From positions 1 through 64,000 of the forward strand of contig JAJYMB010000128.1 in NCBI GenBank assembly GCA_021787365.1: a stretch of DNA of 64,000 bases. Direction: 5' to 3'. Source of the DNA: Actinomycetes bacterium (lineage in GTDB: Bacteria; Actinomycetota; Acidimicrobiia; Acidimicrobiales; Palsa-688). Made by a program: the position numbers and the translations under genes. Numbering within the stretch: the stretch's first letter is position 1; the number at the start of each line of letters is the position of its first letter. Under the pieces are notes generated by a model. The model had not been told where the DNA came from. It worked only from the letters and a program-made list of their open reading frames with translations, and made no database searches. Below, piece by piece: positions 34,574 through 43,730 of the stretch.

Positions 34574-36774
34574 TGGCACCGGTGCGCCGTCGCCTTCGGG
34601 CCGCTGCGGTCGTGGGCCTCATATGTGCCATGTATGCCGGCCTCACCGCCATCGCCGGCCTGGCCGGCGCTTCCCCGCCGGCCGCGGAAAGCAGCGGGAC
34701 TTGGCGCGCGGTCGCCTCTTTCCCCTATTCGTCGAGCGAGCTCGGGGGCGTCGACTGCCCCTCGGCGTCGGTGTGCCTGGCGACCGGGGTCAACGCCGCC
34801 GGGCTGGCTGGGCTCGTGCTGGCCACCTACGACGGCGGCAGGCGATGGGCCACCGTCGAGATACCGGAGGGCAAGCCGGCGGGGGTCGCGTGCCCGTCGG
34901 CAACGCTGTGCGAGCTCGTCGGCTCGGGCGTCGGACGCGCTCGTCTGGGCGCCATAGCGCTCCGCAGCTCCGACGGCGGGCGTCACTGGTCCCCCCAACG
35001 CCTGCCGGCAGGGACTTATGCCTTGGCCGGGATCGCCTGCCCCTCGGTAAATGTCTGTGAGGCCGTGGGGATCGTCCCGGCGGGCTTTGGGGGCGTGGCG
35101 CTTCGCACCACGGACGGGGGAGAACACTGGGCCGTGCAGCGCCTACCGAAGGGCACGGGCGGCCTCTCCGCCGTGGCGTGCCCTTCGTCCAAGATGTGCA
35201 TTGCCGTTGGCACCGACCTGCACTTCGGGTCGGTCGTGGTGCAAACAGACGATGGCGGTGCGCACTGGTCCGGCGATCGCGTCCCGGCCGGGACGGGAGG
35301 GCTAACGGGCGTGGCCTGTCCATCGTCGCGCGCATGCACGGCGGTGGGGCAGACGAAGTCCGGCGGTGGGGGGTTCGGTGCCGGAGAGCACCGTGCCGGT
35401 GCGAGTGCTGGCGGGTACCTTGCCGCCCGGGCGGGCCCCGGCGGCGCCGTTATCCGTACAAGCGACGGAGGTCGCCACTGGAGCTCGGTGAGCCTGCCGG
35501 CCACGGGCCACCTGGAGGGCATCTCGTGCGCTTCGCGCTCGGAGTGCTTCGCCGTCGGCAAGGTCGCCCGCGGCTCCACGGGGGAGGTGCTAAAGACCCT
35601 GGACGGCGGCAGGAGGTGGGAAGCCTCGAGCGGCCCACCCGGGACAGGGCTCTACTACTCCATTTCGTGCGCCTCCACCTCGGTATGCCAGGCCGTCGGG
35701 ACCAATCCCTCGGGTTCTGCCGGCGATGCGACCGCGACAACCGATGGCGGCACGACTTGGGTGGCAGAGGGGCTGTCGGGGACCAACCTCTTGTACACGA
35801 TCGATTGCTCGTCCCCCCCAGTTTGCGAGGTGGCGGGCGTTGGCGCGTCGGGCACTTCTGCCATCTCGCTCCGCAGCACGGACTACGGGCGCTCGTGGGT
35901 ACGCCGGCCGCTACCAGGCGGTATCGGCTATTTCGGCGCGCCCGGCCTGGACTGCCTTTCGGCCTCGCTTTGCGAGGCGGTAGGGGCTAACGCCTCTGGC
36001 ACTGCCGGCTACGCCCTCCGGGCTGTAGCGGTCTCCCGCAACCACCTTTCTAATAGCTCCGCACACGCCGGCCTGGGCTGGTCGGTCCAACGCCTGCCCG
36101 CCGGCACGGGCCCTTTGAACTCGGTCTCTTGTGCCTCGGCTTCGGAATGCGTTGCGGTCGGGCTGGACCGAACCGGCAAGGTGGCGCTCGCCTTGCGGAC
36201 GCTCGACAGGGGGAAAAGCTGGGAAGTAGGACAGGTGGGAGATGTCGCCAGCGCGCTCGATGCCGTGGCCTGCCCGAGCCGCTCTTTTTGTGAAGCCGTC
36301 GGCTTGGGAGCTACGAAATCGGGTGGCTTTGCTGCGAGCACGAGCAACGATGGCCTCACCTGGTCCGCCCAGGCGCTCCCTCCGAGCACAGGGGAGCTCG
36401 ACGGAGTAACCTGCAGCTCGGCTCGGGTCTGCGAAGCGGCGGGGATGACCTCGACGGGGTTCCTCGGTGCGGCCTTGCGGACGACCGACGGCGGTAGGCA
36501 CTGGGTTTCTCAACGGCTGCCCGCGACGACCGGTCCCCTCGCCGCCCTCGCCTGCCCGACCGCCACGGTCTGCGAGACGGTGGGCGTGGTCGCGAACAAG
36601 GCCGTGGAGGAGGGTATCGCCCTGCGCACCAACGACGCTGGGAGGTCGTGGGGCACACAGCGGCTCCCCGCCGGCATAACTGCGATGGTTGCGCTGGCTT
36701 GCCCCTCGGCAGCCCAATGCTACGCCGTCGGCCAGACAACGACCACCACCCTCGTCCTGCGCTGGGAAAGCTGA
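34570..36774 (+). CDS. Secreted 14-repeat protein with paired cysteines (BNR/propeller-like)
   Basis: A 734-aa exported protein of unknown function. Residues ~10-35 are a signal peptide. The rest is fourteen repeats of about 40-60 aa, each with a C-(P/A/S)-S-xxx-C-x-AVG core (for example ACPSSKMCIAVG, SCASTSVCQAVG) and most with a DGGRHW-like Asp-box turn and QRLPAGT. Asp-box repeats usually build beta-propellers, and the regular Cys pairs may stabilise each blade; fourteen could make two seven-bladed propellers (inference). It starts at GTG 34570 or ATG 34573 over the previous stop and is the last gene of the operon, hence a candidate exported client or effector of the MoxR/vWA/ABC set. Confidence 0.7.
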   Translation: MMAPVRRRLRAAAVVGLICAMYAGLTAIAGLAGASPPAAESSGTWRAVASFPYSSSELGGVDCPSASVCLATGVNAAGLAGLVLATYDGGRRWATVEIPEGKPAGVACPSATLCELVGSGVGRARLGAIALRSSDGGRHWSPQRLPAGTYALAGIACPSVNVCEAVGIVPAGFGGVALRTTDGGEHWAVQRLPKGTGGLSAVACPSSKMCIAVGTDLHFGSVVVQTDDGGAHWSGDRVPAGTGGLTGVACPSSRACTAVGQTKSGGGGFGAGEHRAGASAGGYLAARAGPGGAVIRTSDGGRHWSSVSLPATGHLEGISCASRSECFAVGKVARGSTGEVLKTLDGGRRWEASSGPPGTGLYYSISCASTSVCQAVGTNPSGSAGDATATTDGGTTWVAEGLSGTNLLYTIDCSSPPVCEVAGVGASGTSAISLRSTDYGRSWVRRPLPGGIGYFGAPGLDCLSASLCEAVGANASGTAGYALRAVAVSRNHLSNSSAHAGLGWSVQRLPAGTGPLNSVSCASASECVAVGLDRTGKVALALRTLDRGKSWEVGQVGDVASALDAVACPSRSFCEAVGLGATKSGGFAASTSNDGLTWSAQALPPSTGELDGVTCSSARVCEAAGMTSTGFLGAALRTTDGGRHWVSQRLPATTGPLAALACPTATVCETVGVVANKAVEEGIALRTNDAGRSWGTQRLPAGITAMVALACPSAAQCYAVGQTTTTTLVLRWES

Positions 36775-36847
36775 GGGGCGGCCAACCCAGGTGTTGCGGT
36801 CGCAACCAGGCAAGGCTTGCCTGGCGCGGCACTCGGCAGCAGTTCGC

Positions 36848-36853
36848 TAACCT
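36848..36853 (+). promoter_or_regulatory. -10 box, leaderless promoter of the M16 peptidase pair
   Basis: TAACCT lies 7 nt before ATG 36861, which has no Shine-Dalgarno sequence. Confidence 0.5.
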
Positions 36854-36860
36854 CGGGACG

Positions 36861-38162
36861 ATGCCGAGATCTAATCAGGGCCTCGGGGCCATGGAAAGGG
36901 CCGAACTCGACAACGGGCTGAAGGTAGTAGTAGTCCCTGAGCCTGGAGCGACGATCGTCGGGGTAACCGTCGTGTACAACGTCGGGTTCCGCTCCGAACC
37001 AGAGGGGCGGACCGGGTTCGCCCACCTCTTCGAGCACATGATGTTCCAGGGTTCGGCAAACGTCGCCAAGTTGGAGCATGCTCGCGCGGTCGAATCAGCT
37101 GGCGGCGTGTTCAACGGTCACACCCGCGCAGACGTGACCGTCTACTACGAGGCCCTGCCTTCGGCCGCTCTCGAACTGGCCCTCTACTTAGAGGCCGACA
37201 GGATGGCGGCACTCGCCCTCACAGAGGAAAACCTGCGCAACCAAGTCGCCGTCGTCAAAGAAGAGATAAGGCGCAATGTGCTCAACCGGCCCTACGGCGG
37301 GTTCCCCTGGATACCCTTACCGGCGATAGCCTTTCGCTCCTACCCGAACGCCCATAACGGCTACGGTGACTTCACCGACCTCGAGCAGGCGACCCTGGCC
37401 GACGGCCGCGATTTCTACGCGCGCTATTACAACCCCGCCAACGCTGTGCTGACGGTCGTAGGCGGTTGCCGTACAGAAGACGTCGTGGCGCTGGCGGAAC
37501 GGTACTTCGGCGGGATAAAGCGGCGGCGGGCACCCAAGCAGGGGCCTTTCCCCGAGCCCGCCTTGAAAGCTGACCGCCACCAGAGGGCCGGCAGTTCGCT
37601 GGTGCCACAACCGGCGTTCGCCATCGGCTACCGCACGCCTGACCCAATCGGCAACTTGGACTGCTTCCTCGCGTATTTCATGCTGGCAGAGCTGTTGGCG
37701 AGCGGGGAAGCCAGCCGTCTCCGGCGGCGCCTCCTGCACCAGGACAAGAGCTCTACTGACGTGGCCGCCTACATCGGCACCTTTGGGGACGACGCCTTCA
37801 TGGTCCGGGACCCCACCTTGTTGCAAATAGTCGTCCACCACCCCGGGCGAACTACCACCGAAGAGCTCTTGCGAGCGGTGGACCAAGAGATCGGAGCTTT
37901 GGCGGAGAAAGGCCCTACGGAGGGCGAACTCCAGCGTGCGGTGGCCAGTTTCGCGTCAACGCACTGGAGGCACCTGGCGCCGGTGCCCAGCCGTTCCCAC
38001 ATCGTCGGCTCGGTGGAAACCGTGCACGGGCGTGCCGATTTCTTGAACGAGTTACCCGGCCGCCTCGCCCAGGTGACCCCTAACCAGGTCGTGTCCGCGA
38101 CCGAGGAAATTCTCCACCAGCACCGGGCGGTCTACGAGCTCGTACCGGAAAGGGCGGCGTGA
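36861..38162 (+). CDS. M16-family zinc metallopeptidase (active subunit)
   Basis: A pitrilysin/processing-peptidase-like protease, 433 aa. The inverted zinc motif HxxEH is intact (HLFEH, His55-Glu58-His59), with the downstream Glu in EENLRNQVAVVKEEIRR. The start at ATG 36861 fits the leaderless -10 box; an upstream in-frame reading from 36648 would run back into the previous gene and ATG 36891 is an alternative. No signal peptide is present, so it is probably cytoplasmic. It overlaps the next M16 gene by 4 nt. In this family an active subunit commonly pairs with an inactive one, as here, to degrade peptides in a closed chamber. Confidence 0.88.
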   Translation: MPRSNQGLGAMERAELDNGLKVVVVPEPGATIVGVTVVYNVGFRSEPEGRTGFAHLFEHMMFQGSANVAKLEHARAVESAGGVFNGHTRADVTVYYEALPSAALELALYLEADRMAALALTEENLRNQVAVVKEEIRRNVLNRPYGGFPWIPLPAIAFRSYPNAHNGYGDFTDLEQATLADGRDFYARYYNPANAVLTVVGGCRTEDVVALAERYFGGIKRRRAPKQGPFPEPALKADRHQRAGSSLVPQPAFAIGYRTPDPIGNLDCFLAYFMLAELLASGEASRLRRRLLHQDKSSTDVAAYIGTFGDDAFMVRDPTLLQIVVHHPGRTTTEELLRAVDQEIGALAEKGPTEGELQRAVASFASTHWRHLAPVPSRSHIVGSVETVHGRADFLNELPGRLAQVTPNQVVSATEEILHQHRAVYELVPERAA

Positions 38163-39517
38163 TGGCAGCACGCCCGCTCAGTGCCACCAAGACCTCCCCG
38201 CCGGTCGTGGGGCCAGTCAAGGCCCCCAAAGTGCCGAGGATCGTAGAGGAAGGGCTGCCCCATGGCGTGCAGGCGCTTGTCGTGCGCCACGGGGGCATTC
38301 CACTGGTCGAGTTCCGGGTCGCCTTCGCGCTGCCCGAAGGAGAGATCGCGAAGCCCGCCGCACTTACCGTCCTCTGCCACTCGCTTTTCGCCGGCACGGA
38401 GCGTCGCGACCGCACAGGTTTGGCCGAAGCCCTGGAGGGACTGGGGGCGCACCTCGGTGCGGATGTCCACGAGGACTACCTGGTCCTGTCCGGGTCGGTG
38501 CTAGCCGCGAACTTGGCGCCTTTCCTTTCCCTGGTGGGCGAGATCCTCACCGCCCCCGCCTACCCGGAGGAAGAGGTACGGGCAGACGCGGCGCGCGCGG
38601 CCGATGAAGCCCTCATAGCCCTCTCCCAGCCCGAGGTGACAGCCAGGCAAGCGCTCCGGCGCCGGATGTTCAAGGGGCACCCCTATTCCACGCCGATCGC
38701 AAGCCCGGCCGCTCTGCGGCGCGTCAACGCCGGCATTTTGGGCGACCTCCACGGCACCCTCTTGGGCGCATCGGCGCCGGTGCTGGCCCTGGTCGGCGAC
38801 ATGCAGCCGGCTCGGGCCACCGCCTGGCTCCAAGACGCGCTCGGCCGCTGGCTGGCGCACCGCAAAACCGCCGTCCCCGACCTGCGTACGACGCCACCGC
38901 TGCAGCCCGGGCCCATAGAGCTGGTCGCGCGGGAGGGCAGCATCCAAAGCAACCTCCGCCTCGGCGGTCCCGCCCCCTCGCCCACCGCGCCCGACTGGCC
39001 GGCCGCCCTCCTCGCCGAGAGCATTGCGGGGGGCATGTTCACTTCTCGTATCACGGCCAACCTGCGGGAGCGCAATGGCTACACCTACACACCCCACATG
39101 TTCACTTCCCACTTCCGGGCCGGCTCGCACCTCGTGGCTGCGGCGGACGTAGCCAGCGAAGTCACAGCCGCAGCCCTCGTGGAAACTCGCTACGAGCTCG
39201 GGAGGATCGCCACGACCGGCGTCACCCCCGAGGAACTCGAGCTCGCCCGGCGCCATGCCGTGGGCAGGTTTGCCTTCCAGATCGCCACGCAGTCCGGCCT
39301 GGCCAACACGCTGGTCGCCCTGGCGGTGAAAGGTACCGGCACCGGCTACCTCCACAGCCACCCCAAGGGGCTCCTCGCCGCTACCAAAGACGACGTCGAC
39401 GACGCCGCCCGCCGCTACCTCGCGCCCAGCCAATTGGTCACCGTCGTGGTCGGGGATCCGCGAACGGTCCAGGGCCAGCTCGAGCTGGTCGACGAGGTGG
39501 TGGTGCGAACCTCCTGA
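38159..39517 (+). CDS. M16-family peptidase-like protein (non-catalytic partner)
   Basis: A 452-aa M16 homologue with a dead zinc site: where HxxEH is expected it reads LCHSLFAGTE. The C-terminal half has NLRERNGYTYTPHMF, the Arg/Tyr substrate-binding motif typical of the inactive partner. GTG 38159 or ATG 38162 overlaps the stop of the active subunit, so the two are co-translated and probably form a heterodimer. The likely task is clearance of unstructured peptides; the true substrate is unknown. Confidence 0.85.
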   Translation: MMAARPLSATKTSPPVVGPVKAPKVPRIVEEGLPHGVQALVVRHGGIPLVEFRVAFALPEGEIAKPAALTVLCHSLFAGTERRDRTGLAEALEGLGAHLGADVHEDYLVLSGSVLAANLAPFLSLVGEILTAPAYPEEEVRADAARAADEALIALSQPEVTARQALRRRMFKGHPYSTPIASPAALRRVNAGILGDLHGTLLGASAPVLALVGDMQPARATAWLQDALGRWLAHRKTAVPDLRTTPPLQPGPIELVAREGSIQSNLRLGGPAPSPTAPDWPAALLAESIAGGMFTSRITANLRERNGYTYTPHMFTSHFRAGSHLVAAADVASEVTAAALVETRYELGRIATTGVTPEELELARRHAVGRFAFQIATQSGLANTLVALAVKGTGTGYLHSHPKGLLAATKDDVDDAARRYLAPSQLVTVVVGDPRTVQGQLELVDEVVVRTS

Positions 39518-39562
39518 GGGGCTGTCTACCTCATCGGACCGGGCTGAAGTCCCGCGCCGGCG

Positions 39563-40204
39563 CTATCCTTTCGCCTCTCCTCGCTGCTCGGCTCTGCCTG
39601 ACCGGCCCCCGGCTTGGGCCACCAGCCAACCGGTCACGACCTCGGCGACCTCCTCCTCACGCCGGCGCAGGCTGTGGTCGGCGCCCTCGACCAAGTGCAG
39701 CGTGACCGGGCCGGGCACAGAGGACACGCACCCCTCGAGCTCTCCTGGCGTGGCGAAGGCGTCGCGGGTGCCGGAAACAAACAGGCACGGTAGCTCGAGC
39801 CGCGCGAAGTGCTCGGTTCGGAGGCGCTCGGGCCGGCCCGGCGGGTGGAGGGGGTAGCTCACCAGCACGAGGCCGGCGGCAGGCATCCCGCTCGCCACCG
39901 CCATCGAGCACATCCTCCCGCCCATCGACCGGCCACCTGCGAACACCTTTTCGGGGCGGACGCCCGCCGACGCAGCCAGTGAAGCTGCTTCGCCCATTAC
40001 CGCAGAGACGAGCACTTCCGGACGGTCCGGCGCCCGCCGGCCCGCGAGGCGGTACGGGAAGTCCATCCTCCTCACCACGAATCCGGCCGCAGCCGCCGCC
40101 CGGTCGATGGCTACGAGGCCGGCCTGGTCACTACCGGCGCCGGCACCCGGGGCGAGCAGCAAGCCCCACCGGCCCCCCCTGCCTCCTGCTCCCTTGGCCA
40201 CCAT
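39563..40204 (-). CDS. Alpha/beta hydrolase of the KANL3/Tex30 type
   Basis: A 213-aa hydrolase fold protein. LLLAPGAGAGSDQ is the oxyanion-hole region, GGRSMGGR the nucleophile elbow with the catalytic Ser, LFVSGTRDAF supplies the Asp and EGADHSLRR the His. The family (dienelactone-hydrolase-like, KANL3/Tex30 domain) is widespread with few known substrates. ATG 40204 has a TAACGT box 8 nt upstream on its strand. It is convergent with the M16 operon and not obviously linked to neighbours. Confidence 0.78.
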   Translation of the reverse strand: MVAKGAGGRGGRWGLLLAPGAGAGSDQAGLVAIDRAAAAAGFVVRRMDFPYRLAGRRAPDRPEVLVSAVMGEAASLAASAGVRPEKVFAGGRSMGGRMCSMAVASGMPAAGLVLVSYPLHPPGRPERLRTEHFARLELPCLFVSGTRDAFATPGELEGCVSSVPGPVTLHLVEGADHSLRRREEEVAEVVTGWLVAQAGGRSGRAEQRGEAKG

Positions 40205-40212
40205 GGCCCGCG

Positions 40213-40218
40213 ACGTTA
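40213..40218 (-). promoter_or_regulatory. -10 box, probable leaderless promoter of the alpha/beta hydrolase
   Basis: TAACGT on the minus strand, 8 nt before ATG 40204; no Shine-Dalgarno sequence. Confidence 0.35.
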
Positions 40219-40275
40219 GCTACAACAGCTCTTTTCACCGCTGAAGCCTTTTGCAGGCACGCGCCGGTAGGCCAC

Positions 40276-40281
40276 TAGTCT
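40276..40281 (+). promoter_or_regulatory. Possible -10 box of the TauE/SafE permease
   Basis: TAGTCT lies 10 nt before ATG 40292, which would leave a leader of only a few nucleotides. Confidence 0.3.
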
Positions 40282-40291
40282 TGGACCGCCC

Positions 40292-41047
40292 ATGACCCTC
40301 TCAGGCGGCCAAGAACTGCTGCTCGCCCTGGCCGGGCTCGGGGCGGGCTTCGTCAATGGGGCAGCTGGCGGTGGGACGCTCATATCGTTCCCGGCGCTCC
40401 TCGCCGTCGGTTACCCGGCCCTTACGGCCAACGTCACCTCGACGGTCGGGATATGGTCCGGCTACCTGGGCGGTTCAGCCGGTTTCGGCCAAGAGGTGAG
40501 CGACCAAAGAGGCAGGCTGCGGGTGCTCGCGGCCACGGTCACGGCCGGCGCCGTCGCGGGCGGGGTGCTGCTCCTCACGACCCCGAGCCACGATTTTGCC
40601 GTGATCGTGCCGTACCTATTGCTGGCCGCCTGCGCGCTCTTCGCCTTGCAGCCCCTCCTCGCCCGGCGGCTCCGCCAGCACGGTACCGCCAAGCGCTCTC
40701 GCACCGTGGTGCTCCACGCCGGCACCTTCGTCGGGGCCGTTTACGGCGCCTACTTCGGCGCCGGCCTCGGGGTGGTGCTGCTGGCCGTGCTCGGGAGCAC
40801 CATCCCCGAACCGCTCATCAGGGTGAACGGGCTCCGGAGCGTCGTGGCCCTCATGGTCAACACGATCGCTGTCGTGATCTTCGTGGCCCGCGCCCATGTG
40901 GCATGGGCCGCTGCCGGCTTGATGGTGGGTTGCGCGCTCCTGGGAGGTTATGCCGGCGCCCGGGTGGCGAGACGGGTGCCGACCAGTCTCCTGCGGGTAG
41001 CCATAATCGCCATCGGCCTCGCTAGCGCCCTCGACCTACTGCTCTAA
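40292..41047 (+). CDS. TauE/SafE-family membrane permease
   Basis: A 251-aa membrane protein with about eight hydrophobic helices arranged as two related halves. Each half opens with a GAxxGxxxGxG-like motif: GLGAGFVNGAAGGGTLISFP in the first and FVGAVYGAYFGAGLGVV in the second, the signature of TauE/SafE (DUF81) exporters of small organosulfur or sulfonate compounds. The substrate is not indicated by neighbours. Two 13-bp direct repeats follow the stop directly. Confidence 0.85.
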   Translation: MTLSGGQELLLALAGLGAGFVNGAAGGGTLISFPALLAVGYPALTANVTSTVGIWSGYLGGSAGFGQEVSDQRGRLRVLAATVTAGAVAGGVLLLTTPSHDFAVIVPYLLLAACALFALQPLLARRLRQHGTAKRSRTVVLHAGTFVGAVYGAYFGAGLGVVLLAVLGSTIPEPLIRVNGLRSVVALMVNTIAVVIFVARAHVAWAAAGLMVGCALLGGYAGARVARRVPTSLLRVAIIAIGLASALDLLL

Positions 41048-41073
41048 GGGCCCCCACGAAGGGCCCCCACGAA
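41048..41073. repeat. Two 13-bp direct repeats after the permease stop
   Basis: GGGCCCCCACGAA occurs twice back-to-back immediately after the stop codon. Function unknown; each copy has a GGGCCCC core. Confidence 0.8.
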
Positions 41074-41175
41074 GGGACAGCACTGAGGGAACAGTGGTAA
41101 GGGAAACACCCCCAAAAATCCTTTGTGTTGGACTAAGACGCCATCCTGGCGGCCAGCGAAAACGCCGTGGTCGAA

Positions 41176-41205
41176 TACCATGACCCTTCGCCCAGGGCCA
41201 TGGTA
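41176..41205. promoter_or_regulatory. Long hairpin between the permease and the RCC1 gene
   Basis: TACCATG (41176-41182) pairs with CATGGTA (41199-41205) and the inner CCCT with AGGG, with one A/C mismatch and a 6-nt loop: 11 paired bases in 30 nt. It lies 119-148 nt upstream of the RCC1 start, so it could be an RNA element in the leader, a terminator of the permease transcript or a protein site. Confidence 0.4.
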
Positions 41206-41324
41206 CGCATCGCCCTCGCACCTTGTTCGGTGTCCTCCGTTAGACTCGGCCTCCCTGTGGCTGGAAGCGAGGACGGCGATGCTGCTGGCCCGCTACCGTA
41301 TCAGTCAGCGCAAGGAACTGGTTG

Positions 41325-42524
41325 ATGCCCCACCGCTCGTGCACCGTCCTCGGGAGGTACTTGGCGGCCGGCGCAGCCGGCACTCTGGCGGCAACTTTGG
41401 CGATGCCGGCGGCGCCCGGAAGAGCCGCGACTGCGCCGGCACCGCGCCTGCGCCAGCTCGCCGCCGGAGGCTTTTCCGCCTACGCCCTCGGCGCCAACGG
41501 CCAGGTGTGGGCGTGGGGGGACGACATGGAGGGCCAGCTCGGCAACGGTTCGGACAACACCGCTTCGGACGTGCCTTTGCGAGTAGTGGGGATCTCCCGA
41601 GCAAGCGCCCTCGCGGCCTCGGACAACACCGCCTACGCGCTCGGGGAAGGGAAGGTGTGGGCATGGGGCGATGACGGGCAGGGACAAGCCGCCAACGGCA
41701 AGACGGCCTACAGCCAGCAACGCCCTGAAGTCATCAGCCACCTCAACGGGGTCACCGAAGTCGCAGCGGGCGGTTACTCCGCCTACGCCCTCGGCGCCGG
41801 TGGCAAGGTTTGGGCGTGGGGTGACAACTCCATGGGCCAGCTCGGTAGGAGCCTCTCGGTCACCGGAGCCGTCTTGCCGCACCGGGTGGCGCGCCTCGCC
41901 GGGGTGGAGCGCCTCATCGCCGGCGAGAGCACAGCGTACGCGCTGCGCAAGGGCGGGACCGTGTGGGCGTGGGGGGACGACGCCTTCGGAGAGCTCGGCC
42001 AGCGGCTCCCCACCCCAGCGAGCCCCAAGCCGCTCCGCTTGGCGCGCCTTCGAGGGGTGGTGATGATCGCGGCGAGTGCTTTCACCGGCTTCGCCCTGGC
42101 CCGCAGCGGCACGGTGTGGGCGTGGGGTGACGGCTCCTTCGGGCTCCTCGGGGCCAGGCAGTGCAGGGTACAGCCGCGACGCAGGTGCCTACCCTCGTCG
42201 GTGCCTGTACGGGTGAGCGGGCTCGGGCACGTGGTCGCCATCGCCGCCGGCGGGCAAAGCGCTTACGCCCTCGCCAAGGGCGGGACGGTATGGGCCTGGG
42301 GGGGCAACACCTACGGCCAGCTGGGCAACGGCTCCACCAGGGCTTCCACCAGGCCGGTGCGCGTGGCTCGGCTCCACCATGTCGTGTCGATCGCAGCCGG
42401 GGGCAGCGCCGGCTATGCGCTCGAGGCGGACGGCACCGTGTGGGCGTGGGGTGACAACTCCTACGGGCAACTGGGCAACGGCACAACCGTCTCGTCCGCA
42501 ATCCCGGTGCGGGTCAGGTTTTGA
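41325..42524 (+). CDS. Secreted RCC1-repeat beta-propeller protein
   Basis: A 399-aa exported protein of seven RCC1 repeats, each with VWAWGD (once VWAWGG), a GQLGNG-like turn and an AAGxxxAYAL strand. Seven repeats make one complete propeller. Residues ~8-35 form the signal peptide (LAAGAAGTLAATLAMPAAPG). The best start is ATG 41325, with AGGAA 7 nt upstream; TTG 41322 is in frame. RCC1-type propellers bind proteins or ligands; the target here is unknown. It is monocistronic. Confidence 0.85.
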   Translation: MPHRSCTVLGRYLAAGAAGTLAATLAMPAAPGRAATAPAPRLRQLAAGGFSAYALGANGQVWAWGDDMEGQLGNGSDNTASDVPLRVVGISRASALAASDNTAYALGEGKVWAWGDDGQGQAANGKTAYSQQRPEVISHLNGVTEVAAGGYSAYALGAGGKVWAWGDNSMGQLGRSLSVTGAVLPHRVARLAGVERLIAGESTAYALRKGGTVWAWGDDAFGELGQRLPTPASPKPLRLARLRGVVMIAASAFTGFALARSGTVWAWGDGSFGLLGARQCRVQPRRRCLPSSVPVRVSGLGHVVAIAAGGQSAYALAKGGTVWAWGGNTYGQLGNGSTRASTRPVRVARLHHVVSIAAGGSAGYALEADGTVWAWGDNSYGQLGNGTTVSSAIPVRVRF

Positions 42525-42652
42525 CGAGCGACCGCAACCCCAAGCGGCTGGCCCGGCGCCCCAAGAGGGGCTTGCGCGGGGCGACGGCACCCGAGCCAGC
42601 TTGAGGTAGCATCACGCCCCGGTAAAGGCAGGCAACGCAGATAGGAGTAACC

Positions 42653-43687
42653 ATGCGATACCGCACCCTGGGCTCGAGCGGCTGCGCCGTCTCTGTGCTC
42701 GCACTCGGCACCATGACCTTCGGTTCTGAGACCGACGAGGCCGGGAGCCATGCCCAGCTGGACCGGTTTTTCGAGGCCGGGGGAAACCTTATAGACACCG
42801 CCGACGTCTACAGCGGCACAGAGTCTGAGTCCATCATCGGCCGCTGGCTCGCCAAGCAATCGCCCGAGGTGAGAGACGAGGCCGTGATCGCCACCAAGGG
42901 CCGTTTCCCGACCGGCACGGGCCCTAACGACCTCGGGCTCTCCCGCCGGCACCTGAGCAGGGCGATAGATGCATCTCTCCACCGCCTCGGCGTCGAATGC
43001 ATCGACTTGTACCAAGTCCACGCCTACGACCCGCTGACCCCGCTCGAAGAGACGCTCCGGGCGCTGGACGACGCCGTGCGGATGGGGAAAATCCACTATG
43101 TAGGGCTCTCCAACTTCACCGGCTGGCAAGTACAAAAGGTCGTCGACATAGCGGACTTCCGCGGGCTCTCCCGGCCTGTCACCCTGCAGCCCCAGTACAA
43201 CCTCCTCGTGCGCGAGATCGAGTGGGAAATCGTCCCTGCCTGCCAGGCCGAGGGGCTCGGGCTCCTGCCCTGGTCGCCGCTCGGGGGCGGGTGGCTCACC
43301 GGCAAGTACCGCCGCGACGAACCCCCGACGGGGCCGACGCGCCTCGGCGACAACCCCGACCGTGGCGTGGAAGCCTATGGCCGGCGCAACCCGCGCCAGC
43401 GGACCTGGGACGTGGTCGACGCGGTGGAGGCCGTAGCTCGCGACCGTGGTAGCTCCATGGCCCAGGTGGCGCTCAGTTGGCTGCGGGACCGGCCGGCGGT
43501 CACCTCGGTCATCCTGGGCGCCCGGACCCTCCAACAACTCGAGGACAACTTGGGCGCGGCTGACCTCGACCTCTCCCCCGAAGAGACGGCCAGGCTCGAC
43601 GGTGCGAGCGACCCCGGTGCCGCGGACTACCCCTACGGCGGGCCGGGCACCGACCAGCGCAGCCGGAAGGTCGAAGGAGGCCGGTAA
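42653..43687 (+). CDS. Aldo/keto reductase (second)
   Basis: A 344-aa oxidoreductase with the complete catalytic set: DTADVY (Asp, Tyr), ATKGRF (Lys) and YQVHAYD (His), followed by VGLSNFTGWQ and LLPWSPLGGGWLTGKY. SVILGARTLQQLEDN binds the NADP phosphate. It belongs to the AKR11/AKR13-like group of general aldehyde or ketone reductases. TAGGAG precedes ATG 42653. It shows only ordinary family similarity to the reductase at 7.3 kb, so it is not a recent duplicate. Confidence 0.88.
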   Translation: MRYRTLGSSGCAVSVLALGTMTFGSETDEAGSHAQLDRFFEAGGNLIDTADVYSGTESESIIGRWLAKQSPEVRDEAVIATKGRFPTGTGPNDLGLSRRHLSRAIDASLHRLGVECIDLYQVHAYDPLTPLEETLRALDDAVRMGKIHYVGLSNFTGWQVQKVVDIADFRGLSRPVTLQPQYNLLVREIEWEIVPACQAEGLGLLPWSPLGGGWLTGKYRRDEPPTGPTRLGDNPDRGVEAYGRRNPRQRTWDVVDAVEAVARDRGSSMAQVALSWLRDRPAVTSVILGARTLQQLEDNLGAADLDLSPEETARLDGASDPGAADYPYGGPGTDQRSRKVEGGR

Positions 43688-43730
43688 GGAAGGGTGGCTG
43701 GAAGGGTGGCCTGAAAACTGGCCGATGTGC

